From the NCBI GenBank assembly GCA_036350795.1, contig JAZBNV010000038.1, positions 5,340 to 69,339 of the forward strand: DNA of 64,000 nucleotides. Reading direction: 5' to 3'. The DNA is from JAUVKT01 sp036350795. GTDB lineage: Bacteria; Bacteroidota; Bacteroidia; Bacteroidales; VadinHA17. The position numbers and the translations under genes were made by a program. Positions 9,240-18,674 of the stretch are shown piece by piece; within the stretch, counting starts at the first letter, position 1; every line of letters starts with the position of its first letter. The notes beneath the pieces were generated by a model that ran no database searches, was not told where the DNA came from, and worked only from the letters and a program-made list of their open reading frames with translations.

Positions 9240-10013
9240 ATGAACGTAGTGAGAGCAAAGAAACACCTGGGGCAACATTTTTTGACTGACAATACAATCG
9301 CAAAAAAGATTGCTGATGTACTGGTTCTGGACCGTACTGATACAGTTCTGGAAGTAGGACCCGGTATGGGTGTGCTTACAAGATGCCTTATTGAAAGAAA
9401 AGTTAAAGACCTGTCGGTAATAGAGATAGATCCGGAATCGATTGGCTACCTGGAGGAAAAATTCAGTGGACTCACTATTATTGAGGGAGATTTCCTGAAA
9501 TATGACCTTCAGAATCATTCCAGAGAGCCCTTTGCCATAATAGGCAACTTTCCATACAATATTTCAAGCCAGATTTTTTTTAAAGCACTGGCCAACAGGA
9601 ATAAAGTGATTGAATTGGCCGGAATGATACAGAAAGAGGTAGCAGAAAGAATTTGTGCGGGTCCGGGGAGCAAAACATATGGCATTCTGAGTGTGCTCCT
9701 GAAGGTGTATTATGATATTGATTACCTCTTCAATGTCCCACCTACTGTTTTTAATCCTCAGCCCAGGGTAAACTCGGCAGTGATAAGGATGACAAGGAAC
9801 AATACTGAAGAACCGGGCTGTAATGAGAAACTGCTTACCAGTGTTGTAAAAGCTACTTTTAACCAGCGGCGTAAAATGATACGAAATTCTTTAAGATCGG
9901 CTTACCCTATCGGCGATGCAGCTAATAAGTATTTAAGCAGGAGGCCTGAACAACTTTCGCTTGAGGAGTTTATTGAGCTTACTAACTGGGTAGATGAAAT
10001 AGTACATAATTAA
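9240..10013 (+). CDS. rsmA: 16S rRNA (adenine1518/1519-N6)-dimethyltransferase
   Basis: 257 residues, usual for RsmA/KsgA. It opens with AKKHLGQHFLTD, has the SAM-binding motif VLEVGPGMGVLT near residue 36, the acidic VIEIDPES, and the catalytic motif IV as GNFPYNIS (NLPY in most homologues). The C-terminal part carries PQPRVNSAV and FNQRRKMIRNSL, typical of the family. It dimethylates two adenines in the 3' terminal helix of 16S rRNA late in 30S assembly. The mgtE gene starts 12 bases downstream, so the two are likely cotranscribed. Confidence 0.95.
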   Translation: MNVVRAKKHLGQHFLTDNTIAKKIADVLVLDRTDTVLEVGPGMGVLTRCLIERKVKDLSVIEIDPESIGYLEEKFSGLTIIEGDFLKYDLQNHSREPFAIIGNFPYNISSQIFFKALANRNKVIELAGMIQKEVAERICAGPGSKTYGILSVLLKVYYDIDYLFNVPPTVFNPQPRVNSAVIRMTRNNTEEPGCNEKLLTSVVKATFNQRRKMIRNSLRSAYPIGDAANKYLSRRPEQLSLEEFIELTNWVDEIVHN

Positions 10014-10025
10014 AAATAATCCATT

Positions 10026-11396
10026 ATGGCAAGGAAATTTGATTTGAGCAGGGAGTTTATTTCTGAGCTGCGACAGGCAATAGGTGATAATAATGAGAAG
10101 AATTCTCTTCGCCTGATTGATGATTTTCATGCTGCTGACATTGCAGAGTTATACAGGGAACTGGATATAGAGGAAGTTCGCTATTTATACCTTTTGCTTG
10201 ATGGAGAGCTTGCTTCTGATGTGCTGGCTGAACTTGATGATGACGACAGGGAGAGATTCCTGAAACTTCTCCCGGGCGAAGTTATTGCCCAGAAGTTTAT
10301 CGATTACATGGATTCTGACGATGCAGCTGACATAATCGGGGATCTGGATGAGGAAAAGAAGCAGGAAGTACTCCTGCACCTTGACGATGTGGAACAGGCC
10401 GGGGATATTGTTGACCTTCTGGCCTATGATGAGAATACCGCCGGGGGATTGATGGGTAAGGAGATGGTGCTGGTAAATGAAAACTGGACAATTCTTACCT
10501 GTTTAAAAGAGCTTGGAAAGCAGGCTGACGAGGTTGATGAGGTTTATTACCTCTACGTGGTAAACGATGGTAAGATATTGCTTGGAATAGTATCACTTAA
10601 GAAGATGCTTCTTTCGAATAATTCGATGAAGGTAAAGAGTATAATTGAGGACGATATAATATCTGTTCCAACAGATGCATCATCTGAAGAGGTAGCACAG
10701 ATAATGGAGAAATACGACCTGGTGGCAATACCGGTTGTTGATTCTATAGGAAGGCTTGTTGGCAGAATTACCATTGATGATATTGTTGATGTGATACGCG
10801 AAGAAGCCGAAAAAGACTACCAGATGGCTTCGGGTCTTATCGACGAGGTAGAATCAGGTGATAAAGTTTTCACTATTACCAGGGCCCGCCTGCCATGGCT
10901 GCTGATCGGACTTGCCGGGGGTATATTGGGAGCACTTGTTCTGGGCAGGTTCGAGACTAGTTTAAAGATATATCCCGAGATGGCCTTTTTTATCCCTTTA
11001 ATAGCGGCTATGGGTGGTAATGTTGGTATCCAGTCTTCAGCTATAATAGTTCAGGGACTGGCAAATAATACCCTGAAAACAGACAGAACCTTTCAAAGAC
11101 TGGCCAAGGAGTTTTTTGTTGCTCTGCTAAACGGACTGATACTGGCTCTTTTGATTTTTATTTATAATTATTTTGTCAGCGATAGCTTTGCCCTTACAAT
11201 TACAGTAAGCGTTTCACTGATTTCGGTGGTTGTATTTGCTGCTCTCTTCGGAACCACTATTCCACTTATTCTGAATCGCTACAAGATCGATCCGGCACTT
11301 GCTACCGGACCTTTTATTACAACTATGAATGATATTATCGGCCTGCTTATCTATATGCTTATAGGGAGGGGGTTTTATGCAATGTTTACGATGTAA
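10026..11396 (+). CDS. mgtE: Magnesium transporter MgtE
   Basis: 456 residues with the full MgtE order. An N-domain of HEAT-like superhelical repeats carries paired acidic motifs (LDDDDRERFLKLL, MDSDDAADIIGDLDEEKKQEVL). A CBS pair follows around residues 130-255 (VNDGKILLGIVSLKKML, VVDSIGRLVGRITIDD). Five membrane helices come from about 285 on, including the pore segment AAMGGNVGIQSSAIIVQGLA. In MgtE the cytosolic domains sense Mg2+ and close the channel when Mg2+ is high. The gene follows rsmA by 12 bases. No M-box riboswitch is expected or seen inside that gap. Confidence 0.95.
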   Translation: MARKFDLSREFISELRQAIGDNNEKNSLRLIDDFHAADIAELYRELDIEEVRYLYLLLDGELASDVLAELDDDDRERFLKLLPGEVIAQKFIDYMDSDDAADIIGDLDEEKKQEVLLHLDDVEQAGDIVDLLAYDENTAGGLMGKEMVLVNENWTILTCLKELGKQADEVDEVYYLYVVNDGKILLGIVSLKKMLLSNNSMKVKSIIEDDIISVPTDASSEEVAQIMEKYDLVAIPVVDSIGRLVGRITIDDIVDVIREEAEKDYQMASGLIDEVESGDKVFTITRARLPWLLIGLAGGILGALVLGRFETSLKIYPEMAFFIPLIAAMGGNVGIQSSAIIVQGLANNTLKTDRTFQRLAKEFFVALLNGLILALLIFIYNYFVSDSFALTITVSVSLISVVVFAALFGTTIPLILNRYKIDPALATGPFITTMNDIIGLLIYMLIGRGFYAMFTM

Positions 11397-11399
11397 ATA

Positions 11400-11459
11400 G
11401 GGCATAAGGCATAAGGCGTAGGGCATAAGGCATAAGGCTGACATCTGGCTCTATGCCCC
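11400..11459. repeat. GGCATAAGGCATAAGG short tandem repeats
   Basis: Four to five copies of a 7-9 base unit (GGCATAA, with GGCGTAG variants) from just after the mgtE stop, ending with the opposite-strand form CTATGCCCCC. The direct and inverted copies could form a hairpin between the converging mgtE and permease genes. Confidence 0.7.
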
Positions 11460-11466
11460 CATAGCT

Positions 11467-12720
11467 TTAGCCAAAGCTATAGCCAATGGCGTCGACGGGA
11501 TTCATTTTGGCGGCTGCATATGCCGGGGCATATCCTGCAACAACTCCAATAGTACCTGAAATAAAGATTGCCATAAATATATTGGCAAGGGTGAGATATA
11601 TACTAAGATCGAACAGGTAGTTTACAACCAGGGTCCCGATAAAGATAAAGAAGAGGCCAAAAATACCTCCAATAATTGAGAGCAATATGGATTCGTAAAG
11701 AAACTGCCACAGGATAAACCTCTTTTTTGCTCCCAGTGCTTTTTGAATGCCAATCTGGTTGGTTCGTTCCTTAACCGAAACAAACATAATATTGGCAATC
11801 CCAAAACCGCCCACAAGGATTGAGAATCCGCCGATTATCCATCCCCCAACATTTATTCCGGCAAACACACTCTCAAAGCCCTGTGTAAGAAGGCTTGCCT
11901 TATTAACCGAGAAGTTACTTTCCTCTCCCGGCCCCAGCCGCCTCGCTGCCCTGAGTATCTGAACAGTTTCATCACTCAGTTCCTGGGTGCTTATACCCTC
12001 TCTTGCTTTAATAATTATGTTTGCCTCTGTAAAACGGTTGCGCAGGTTAACAATATTCCTGGCATATTTAACAGGCATAAGGACAACCTCGTCCATGCCG
12101 CTGTCGCTAAGTCCTCCCTCACCTTCTTTTTTAAACACTCCAATAACCTGCACCTTGTGACCGCCAATACTAATTTCTTTTCCAATGGGATTGACATCCT
12201 CAAAAACAGATTCGGCAGTTACCGCTCCCAGTACTACAACAGGTTTTCCCGAACTGCTCTCATAAGGCGAGAAATACCTCCCTTCTTCAATATCAAAGTT
12301 ACGTACATCCTCAAGCTCGTGCGTTGTGGCCCAGATCATTGCATCATTTACGAGGCGATCGAGGTACTTAAGGTTCCGGCTGAAAAAAACAGAGTAGTTG
12401 GCAGCTTCAGCCCTGCTTGAGTTTCTTCTGATAGCCTCATAATCATCCATATCGGGCTGAGGCCACATTATTATATCCCACCATGCGATATTAGGATCAA
12501 ATGACCATGGCATTTTCTGCACATACAGAACATCATCTCCAAGGGTTGCTATACTATCTTTAATCGATCTCTCCATCCAGTCGAGTACGGTGAATACTGA
12601 AATAATAGCGAAAATCCCTATTGTTATGCCGAACAGGGATAAAAAAGTCCTGAGTTTATTAACAATTATAGAGTTTATCGCAAACAGAAAGCCTTCTTTA
12701 ATCAACCTGAACAGAATCAT
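11467..12720 (-). CDS. MacB/FtsX-type ABC transporter permease
   Basis: 417 residues with the MacB architecture. An N-terminal membrane helix follows a short amphipathic start (INSIIVNKLRTFLSLFGITIGIFAIISVFTVLD). A periplasmic MacB_PCD-type domain spans about residues 50-270. Three FtsX helices near the C-terminus (GGWIIGGFSILVGGFGIANIMFVSVKERT, ILLSIIGGIFGLFFIFIGTLV, IFISGTIGVVAGYAPAYAAAKM) end in the usual NPVDAI motif. Such permeases work with a separate MacB/LolD-like ATPase in mechanotransmission or export; no ATPase gene is adjacent, so the partner must be encoded elsewhere. It converges with mgtE. Confidence 0.88.
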   Translation of the reverse strand: MILFRLIKEGFLFAINSIIVNKLRTFLSLFGITIGIFAIISVFTVLDWMERSIKDSIATLGDDVLYVQKMPWSFDPNIAWWDIIMWPQPDMDDYEAIRRNSSRAEAANYSVFFSRNLKYLDRLVNDAMIWATTHELEDVRNFDIEEGRYFSPYESSSGKPVVVLGAVTAESVFEDVNPIGKEISIGGHKVQVIGVFKKEGEGGLSDSGMDEVVLMPVKYARNIVNLRNRFTEANIIIKAREGISTQELSDETVQILRAARRLGPGEESNFSVNKASLLTQGFESVFAGINVGGWIIGGFSILVGGFGIANIMFVSVKERTNQIGIQKALGAKKRFILWQFLYESILLSIIGGIFGLFFIFIGTLVVNYLFDLSIYLTLANIFMAIFISGTIGVVAGYAPAYAAAKMNPVDAIGYSFG

Positions 12721-12821
12721 CCCGTAAACTGTTTTAATTCTAGATTTATTTTACCTGAATCAAAGATAACTATTAATAAGCTTACTTTAATTATCAGTCT
12801 GGTTTAAAATTGTTTATTGCG

Positions 12822-12852
12822 TTGTTTAGCAATAAAAAAATATCTATTTTTG
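12822..12852 (+). promoter_or_regulatory. Promoter of the purH-mre-rodA operon
   Basis: A TTG -33 box (12822-12824) and a TATTTTTG -7 box (12845-12852) are separated by 20 bases, matching the Bacteroidota sigma consensus. The expected start lies near 12858, giving an untranslated leader of about 40 bases before purH. Confidence 0.6.
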
Positions 12853-12896
12853 GAAGCTGTTAAGCTAATACAAATTGTTTTTGCAACTTCCTGATA

Positions 12897-14420
12897 ATGA
12901 ACAAAAAGAAAATATCCAACGCACTTGTTTCGGTTTACTGCAAAGATGGTCTGGAAAGGATTATCAAAGGGCTGAATGCTTTAGGAGTAAAGATAATCTC
13001 AACCGGGGGTACGGGCAGTTTTATTTCTGACCTGGGTGTTGACGTGGAACTGGTTGAGGATCTGACTGATTATCCGTCAATTCTGGGTGGAAGGGTAAAG
13101 ACTCTTCACCCAAAAGTTTTCGGAGGTATACTTGCAAGGCGTGATAATGAAGGTGATATTGCACAGCTTGATGAATACCATATTCCCCAGATTGACCTCG
13201 TTATTGTTGACCTCTATCCATTCGAAGAAACAGTGGCATCAGGAGCTGGAGAGCAGGATGTGATTGAGAAAATTGATATTGGTGGTATTGCACTTATAAG
13301 GGCAGCAGCAAAGAACTACAAGGATACACTCATTGTATCCGGCAGGGACCAGTACGATGGCTTTTTTAAGCTTCTTCAGGAAGGGAAAGGCGAGACCGGT
13401 ATTGACGACAGGAGGATCTATGCCGCAGAGGCATTTGATATGTCGTCCAACTATGATACTGCAATCTATAATTATTTTAGCGAGAAGGAAAAAACCGCTT
13501 CGTTCAAGCAGAGTATAAGGAAGGGCAAAGAATTGCGCTATGGCGAAAATCCTCATCAGAAGGGCAAGATCTATGGTAGCTTTGAAGAGATACTTGAACA
13601 GCTTCATGGCAAGGAGATTTCATATAATAACCTCCTGGATATTGATTCTGCCGTTAACCTTATAGCTGAATTCAAAGAATGTACATTTGCTATTTTAAAG
13701 CATAATAATGCATGTGGAGCAGCCTCAAGGGAAAAGCTCACTGATGCCTGGAAGGATGCACTTGCCGGCGATCCTGTGTCTGCATATGGCGGAGTACTGG
13801 TTACCAACAGGGAAGTTGATCCGGAAACTGCCAGGGAAATAGATAAGTTATTTTTTGAGGTGATTATTGCCCCCTCGTATAATGATGAGGCGCTTGAGAT
13901 TCTTAAACAGAAGAAGAACAGGATTATTCTTCTTCTAAATAAGATTCCGGAAGTTAATGCAACATTCAGAACCTGCCTGAATGGAGTACTCTGGCAGGAT
14001 AAGGATATCAGAATTGAGACAAAAGATGATATGAAGCCTGTTACCAGGAAGATACCCGGAGATAAAGAATTTGAAGACCTGGAGTTTGCCAATAAACTTG
14101 TTAAGCACAGTAAATCAAACTGTATTGTACTGGCTGCAAACAAACAATTACTTGGAAGTGGTGTGGGAATGACCTCAAGGATAGATGCATTGAAGCATGC
14201 AATTGAAAAATCCAGGTCATTCGGATTCACGCTTAAGAATGCAGTTATGGCTTCAGATGCATTTTTCCCCTTTGCCGACAGCGTGGAAATTGCTGCCCGG
14301 GAGGGAATAACAGCAGTGGTCCAGCCCGGCGGATCGGTAAGGGATAATCTGTCGATTGATTTTTGCGACGATAATAATATTGCAATGGTATTTACAGGAA
14401 TACGCCATTTCAGACACTAG
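12897..14420 (+). CDS. purH: Bifunctional AICAR formyltransferase / IMP cyclohydrolase
   Basis: 507 residues, full length for PurH. The N-terminal MGS-like cyclohydrolase part contains STGGTGSFISDLG, GRVKTLHPKVFGG and DLVIVDLYPFEETV. The transformylase part contains RYGENPHQKG, LKHNNACGAA (catalytic Lys-His), SAYGGVLVTNR and, at the end, SDAFFPFADSVE, VVQPGGSVRD and TGIRHFRH. It performs the last two steps to IMP: formyl transfer from 10-formyl-THF to AICAR and ring closure. The mreB gene begins 29 bases downstream, so purine synthesis and the cell-shape genes probably share a transcript from the promoter at 12822. Confidence 0.97.
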   Translation: MNKKKISNALVSVYCKDGLERIIKGLNALGVKIISTGGTGSFISDLGVDVELVEDLTDYPSILGGRVKTLHPKVFGGILARRDNEGDIAQLDEYHIPQIDLVIVDLYPFEETVASGAGEQDVIEKIDIGGIALIRAAAKNYKDTLIVSGRDQYDGFFKLLQEGKGETGIDDRRIYAAEAFDMSSNYDTAIYNYFSEKEKTASFKQSIRKGKELRYGENPHQKGKIYGSFEEILEQLHGKEISYNNLLDIDSAVNLIAEFKECTFAILKHNNACGAASREKLTDAWKDALAGDPVSAYGGVLVTNREVDPETAREIDKLFFEVIIAPSYNDEALEILKQKKNRIILLLNKIPEVNATFRTCLNGVLWQDKDIRIETKDDMKPVTRKIPGDKEFEDLEFANKLVKHSKSNCIVLAANKQLLGSGVGMTSRIDALKHAIEKSRSFGFTLKNAVMASDAFFPFADSVEIAAREGITAVVQPGGSVRDNLSIDFCDDNNIAMVFTGIRHFRH

Positions 14421-14449
14421 AATTATAAATATTTAAACATTAGGAGTTA

Positions 14450-15472
14450 ATGGGTCTATTTTCATTTTTAACGCAGGAGATTGCCATGGACCTCGGTACG
14501 GCAAATACCATCATTATACACAATGATAAGATTGTAGTAGATGAGCCTTCAATTGTAGCAGTTGATAAAAACACCGGCAAGTTGCTTGCAATAGGAGAGA
14601 AGGCGCGGCAGATGCATGGTAAAACGCACGAGAATATAAGGACGGTGAGGCCGATGAGGGATGGGGTAATTGCTGATTTCAATGCCGCCGAGCAGATGAT
14701 AAGGGGCATGATAAAAATGATTAATAAAAGGCCGGGTCTGTTTTCTCCATCACTGAAAATGGTAGTATGCATCCCGTCAGGATCGACAGAAGTAGAAGTA
14801 AGAGCTGTAAGAGACTCGTCAGAGCATGCCGGAGGAAGGGATGTATATCTTATCTATGAGCCCATGGCCGCCGCTATAGGGATTGGACTTGATGTTGAAG
14901 CACCTGAGGGTTGTATGGTTGTTGACATTGGTGGTGGTACTACCGAGATAGCTGTGATTGCACTTGGTGGCATAGTATGCAATAAATCAATCAGGACAGC
15001 GGGTGACGGTTTTACAGCCGATATCCAGTCGTATATGAGGCACCAGCATAATATAAAAGTTGGTGAACGTACAGCCGAAGATATTAAAATAAATGTTGGG
15101 GCAGCCCTTCCGGAGATTGAAGATCATCCGGCTGATTTTATTGTCAGGGGGCCTAACCTTATGACAGCAATGCCAATCGAAATACCTGTTTCATACCAGG
15201 AGATTGCACACTGTCTGGATAAATCGATTTCTAAAATTGAAACTGCTATTTTGGGAGTGCTTGAACAAACACCTCCGGAGTTGTATGCAGATATAGTTGG
15301 TAAGGGTATCTTCCTGGCAGGAGGAGGAGCACTGCTGAGAGGATTGTCAAAACGCCTCACAGATAAGATCAGTATTCCTTTTAAAGTGGCTGAAGACCCG
15401 TTGCATGCAGTAGCCAGAGGTACCGGCGTAGCTTTGAAAAATGTCGGTAAGTTCTCATTCCTGATGAGATAA
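14450..15472 (+). CDS. mreB: Rod-shape-determining actin homologue MreB
   Basis: 340 residues with all actin-fold phosphate motifs: DLGTANTII near the N-terminus, VVDIGGGTTEIAVIALGG in the middle, and LAGGGALLRGL near the end. The N-terminal segment MGLFSFLTQE may be the amphipathic membrane anchor. MreB filaments under the inner membrane organise the elongasome with MreC, MreD, RodA and PBP2, all encoded next in order. An AGGAG site lies five bases before the ATG, one of the clearer Shine-Dalgarno sequences in the window. Confidence 0.97.
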   Translation: MGLFSFLTQEIAMDLGTANTIIIHNDKIVVDEPSIVAVDKNTGKLLAIGEKARQMHGKTHENIRTVRPMRDGVIADFNAAEQMIRGMIKMINKRPGLFSPSLKMVVCIPSGSTEVEVRAVRDSSEHAGGRDVYLIYEPMAAAIGIGLDVEAPEGCMVVDIGGGTTEIAVIALGGIVCNKSIRTAGDGFTADIQSYMRHQHNIKVGERTAEDIKINVGAALPEIEDHPADFIVRGPNLMTAMPIEIPVSYQEIAHCLDKSISKIETAILGVLEQTPPELYADIVGKGIFLAGGGALLRGLSKRLTDKISIPFKVAEDPLHAVARGTGVALKNVGKFSFLMR

Positions 15473-15485
15473 CCGGGGAGGGTAA

Positions 15486-16313
15486 ATGAGAAGTCTTTTA
15501 AACTTCTTGACAAGGTACAGTAATTTTATTCTATTCATCCTTTTGGAGTTTGCTGCTATTTATATGCTTACAACATCAGATGGGTACCATAATATTATGA
15601 TATCCAATAAGCTGAAAGCAGCCATGGGAGTTATAGAAAAGAGAATAAGCGGGGCATCCGATTATTTTTCTCTCAGGGAAGTAAATGCAGCTCTTGCCCG
15701 CGAGAACCTCAGGTTAAGGAACCGACTGGAGAATGTTTTCAGGGATGATGAGCAGTACTTTACAAGTGTGAATGATACGGTGCACAGGCAGCAGTATGTT
15801 TATACCAGGGCAAAAGCCATAAACCAGTCGACAAACAGGCAGAAGAATTTTATTACCCTTGACAAGGGCAGTATTAATGGTATTGAAACCGGGATGGCTG
15901 TTGTGGGCCCGGATGGTATTGCCGGTACTGTAATAGGCGTAAGCAGGAACTTTTCGATAGCGATGTCGGTTCTGAATCTTGATTTCAGGTTGAGTGCAAG
16001 GTTCAGAAAGAATAATTATTTTGGTTCGCTTAGCTGGGACGGGACCAACCCGGGTATTGTGCGCCTTAATGAAATTCCTCACCATGTAAACGTGGAACTC
16101 GGCGATACTGTTGAAACAAGCGGTTATTCTTCGGTATTTCCGGCCGGACTGATGATAGGAAGGGTTGCAGACTTTAATGATGAAGGTGGCGACTTTATCC
16201 GGATAGATATTGAACTTGCTACAGACTTTAATAATCTTAGCTACGTATATGTAATTGCAAATGTTAAAAGAGAAGAGCAGGAAAAACTTGAAAAGGGATT
16301 TATAAACAGGTAG
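15486..16313 (+). CDS. mreC: Rod-shape-determining protein MreC
   Basis: 275 residues. One N-terminal membrane helix (NFILFILLEFAAIYMLTT), a coiled coil around residues 60-85 (REVNAALARENLRLRNRLE), then the paired beta-barrel domain with KNFITLDKGSINGIETGMAVVGPDGIAGTV and LGDTVETSGYSSVFPAGLMIGRV. MreC is the periplasmic scaffold that activates PBP2. It starts 13 bases after the mreB stop with GGGGAGGG just upstream and is followed by mreD after five bases. Confidence 0.94.
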   Translation: MRSLLNFLTRYSNFILFILLEFAAIYMLTTSDGYHNIMISNKLKAAMGVIEKRISGASDYFSLREVNAALARENLRLRNRLENVFRDDEQYFTSVNDTVHRQQYVYTRAKAINQSTNRQKNFITLDKGSINGIETGMAVVGPDGIAGTVIGVSRNFSIAMSVLNLDFRLSARFRKNNYFGSLSWDGTNPGIVRLNEIPHHVNVELGDTVETSGYSSVFPAGLMIGRVADFNDEGGDFIRIDIELATDFNNLSYVYVIANVKREEQEKLEKGFINR

Positions 16314-16318
16314 GCCTG

Positions 16319-16825
16319 ATGCTGAATGATATAATAAAATATACAGGGATATTTGTGCTGATAATATTGATCCAGGTACTTATAATGGACAATATTGGGT
16401 TCAGTGGTTATGTAAATCCCTATGTATATATCTTGTTTATTCTTCTGCTACCAATAAAATCACCTGCCTGGCTGGTTCTTTTCCTTTCATTCTTTACTGG
16501 TTTAACTGTTGATTTATTCGAAGCAACGCCGGGTCTTCATACATCTGCCTCATTGTTTGCAGGATTCCTGCGTCCTTATATTTTAAGGATTATTGCCCCA
16601 CACGACGGCTATGAGAAAACTGATATTCCGGGAATAGCTGCCAATGGCTTCAGATGGTTCCTGGTTTATGTAGCACTTATGGTTGGCTTGCACCACTTCT
16701 TCCTCTTTTACATGGAAGTATTCAGGCTTTCGCATTTTTTTATCACCCTGGCAAGGGTAGTGGTAAGTTCTTTTTTCAGTATCCTGTTTATAGTCATTTT
16801 GCAAACCCTGTTTATAAGGAGGTAG
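16319..16825 (+). CDS. mreD: Rod-shape-determining membrane protein MreD
   Basis: 168 residues, nearly all membrane helices (five predicted: IFVLIILIQVLIMDNIG, YVYILFILLLPI, WLVLFLSFFTGLTVDLF and two near the C-terminus). The DLFEATPGLHTSASLFAGFLRP segment is typical of MreD. Sequence conservation in MreD is low, so position between mreC and the PBP2 gene contributes to the call. The next gene starts two bases after the stop. Confidence 0.9.
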   Translation: MLNDIIKYTGIFVLIILIQVLIMDNIGFSGYVNPYVYILFILLLPIKSPAWLVLFLSFFTGLTVDLFEATPGLHTSASLFAGFLRPYILRIIAPHDGYEKTDIPGIAANGFRWFLVYVALMVGLHHFFLFYMEVFRLSHFFITLARVVVSSFFSILFIVILQTLFIRR

Positions 16826-16826
16826 G

Positions 16827-18674
16827 ATGGCAGAATCGATTGACAGAAATACCAACAGGAAGTTCTTCTTTATTGTTATTATCCTGCTCGCAGGCCTGGT
16901 GTTGCTTATAAAGCTTTTTGTAATACAGGTTCTCGATAAGTCGTACAGGTTATCGGCCGAGAATAATGTATTAAGGTATGTTACCCAGTACCCGGCACGT
17001 GGACTGATTTATGACAGAAATGGTGAATTGCTTGTTTACAACCAGGCAGCCTACGATTTAATGGTAATACCGGGTCAGGTTGAGGAATTTGATACCCTGG
17101 AGTTATGTTCCATTATCGACATTACCATTGAATCATTTAATGAGAGGCTGGGTAAGGCTATATCCTTTTCGAGACAGGCTCCGTCAGTATTCCTGAAGAT
17201 GGTTTCATCTGAAACCTATGCAAGGCTGCAGGAAACATTATACCGTTACCCTGGATTTTATGTACAGACCAGGACACTCAGAAAATATACTCACTCATCA
17301 GCATCGCATGTTCTTGGCTATGTTAGCGAGGTTGATGAAGGCGACCTGGCTGAAGACAGCTATTACAAGATGGGCGACTATATTGGTAAATCGGGCATTG
17401 AAGAATCTTATGAAAAGGAGCTGAGAGGAAGAAAGGGCCTTAAGATTTTCCTGGTCGATGTTCATAGCAGGATAAAGGGTGCATACCAGGGAGGCAGGTA
17501 TGATTCAATCCCCTTGCCCGGCAAAGATATTACCCTGAGTCTTGATATTGGTTTGCAGCTTTACGGAGAAAAATTACTGGAAGGAAAGAGGGGGAGCATT
17601 GTGGCCCTTGAGCCTGAAACAGGAGAAGTACTGGCCCTGGTAAGTGCTCCCGGTTATGATCCCTCCCTGCTGGTAGGAAGAATAAGGTCTGAAAATTTCA
17701 GGGCACTGCAGAATGATACCCTTAAACCCTTGTTTAACAGGGCACTTATGGCCTTTTACCCTCCCGGCTCAACATTTAAGCCTGTGAATGGGATAATAGC
17801 CCTTAATGAAGGTGTAATTACGCCACGCACAGAATTCTTTTGCGACAATGGCTACTGGGCTCCCGGTATACATGTAGGGTGCCATCACTTTGAGTCGTTC
17901 AGCCTATCTACTGCGATTATGGCCTCATGTAATGCATATTTCTGCAATGCATTCAGAAAAACACTTGAGAACCCGAAGTACGGATCAACCAGGGAGGCTT
18001 TTAATGCATGGAGGGACTATCTCCTTGAATTTGGTTTTGGTTCAAAACTGGGCATAGATTTCAGTAATGAGCTTAACGGGAATGTGCCCGAACCCGGGTA
18101 TTATGACAGGTATTATGGGGAGGGAAGATGGAAGGCTTTAACGGTACTTTCACTTGCGATAGGACAGGGAGAGCTTGAAACCACCCCCTTGCAGATGGCC
18201 AATATGACTGCAGCAATTGCCAACAGGGGATATTATTATACACCACATATCGTAAAGAGTATTGGAGGCTCGGCCGGGAATCCTGATCCGAGGTTTGGTG
18301 AAGTGCACAGAATCAGCATTGATTCTGCAAGCTTTGAGCCCATTGTTGAGGGCATGCGCCTGGTAGTAAATGCCGGTCCCGGACAGGGCGCAACGGCAAC
18401 CTGGGTAAAACTGAAAGATATTGAAGTATGTGGTAAAACAGGAACCGCAGAAAACCCTCACGGGGAGGACCATTCTATCTTTGTTGCTTTTGCACCGGCA
18501 GATGATCCTAAAATAGCCCTTGCAGTTTATGTCGAGAACTCGGGCTTCGGTTCAACTTACGCAGCGCCAACCGCGGTTCTGCTGATTGAGAAATACCTTA
18601 AAGGGAAGATATCAAATAAGTGGCTTGAGGATTATATTCTAAAAGAACCTGAAATAGTTGCAACGGAGAATTAA
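16827..18674 (+). CDS. mrdA: Penicillin-binding protein 2 (elongasome transpeptidase)
   Basis: 615 residues. One N-terminal membrane helix (FFIVIILLAGLVLLIKLFVI), a dimerisation/pedestal domain, then the transpeptidase. The active-site Ser is in PPGSTFKP near residue 315, the SxN motif is in ASCNAYF and the KTG motif in CGKTGTAENPHG. PBP2 cross-links new peptidoglycan strands polymerised by RodA during side-wall growth. It is directly followed by rodA, whose start lies inside the last codons of this gene. Confidence 0.96.
   Translation: MAESIDRNTNRKFFFIVIILLAGLVLLIKLFVIQVLDKSYRLSAENNVLRYVTQYPARGLIYDRNGELLVYNQAAYDLMVIPGQVEEFDTLELCSIIDITIESFNERLGKAISFSRQAPSVFLKMVSSETYARLQETLYRYPGFYVQTRTLRKYTHSSASHVLGYVSEVDEGDLAEDSYYKMGDYIGKSGIEESYEKELRGRKGLKIFLVDVHSRIKGAYQGGRYDSIPLPGKDITLSLDIGLQLYGEKLLEGKRGSIVALEPETGEVLALVSAPGYDPSLLVGRIRSENFRALQNDTLKPLFNRALMAFYPPGSTFKPVNGIIALNEGVITPRTEFFCDNGYWAPGIHVGCHHFESFSLSTAIMASCNAYFCNAFRKTLENPKYGSTREAFNAWRDYLLEFGFGSKLGIDFSNELNGNVPEPGYYDRYYGEGRWKALTVLSLAIGQGELETTPLQMANMTAAIANRGYYYTPHIVKSIGGSAGNPDPRFGEVHRISIDSASFEPIVEGMRLVVNAGPGQGATATWVKLKDIEVCGKTGTAENPHGEDHSIFVAFAPADDPKIALAVYVENSGFGSTYAAPTAVLLIEKYLKGKISNKWLEDYILKEPEIVATEN

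Noticed and set aside
13604..14230. Minus-strand open frame of 208 codons
   Set aside because: It is antisense to purH, which has complete catalytic motifs.
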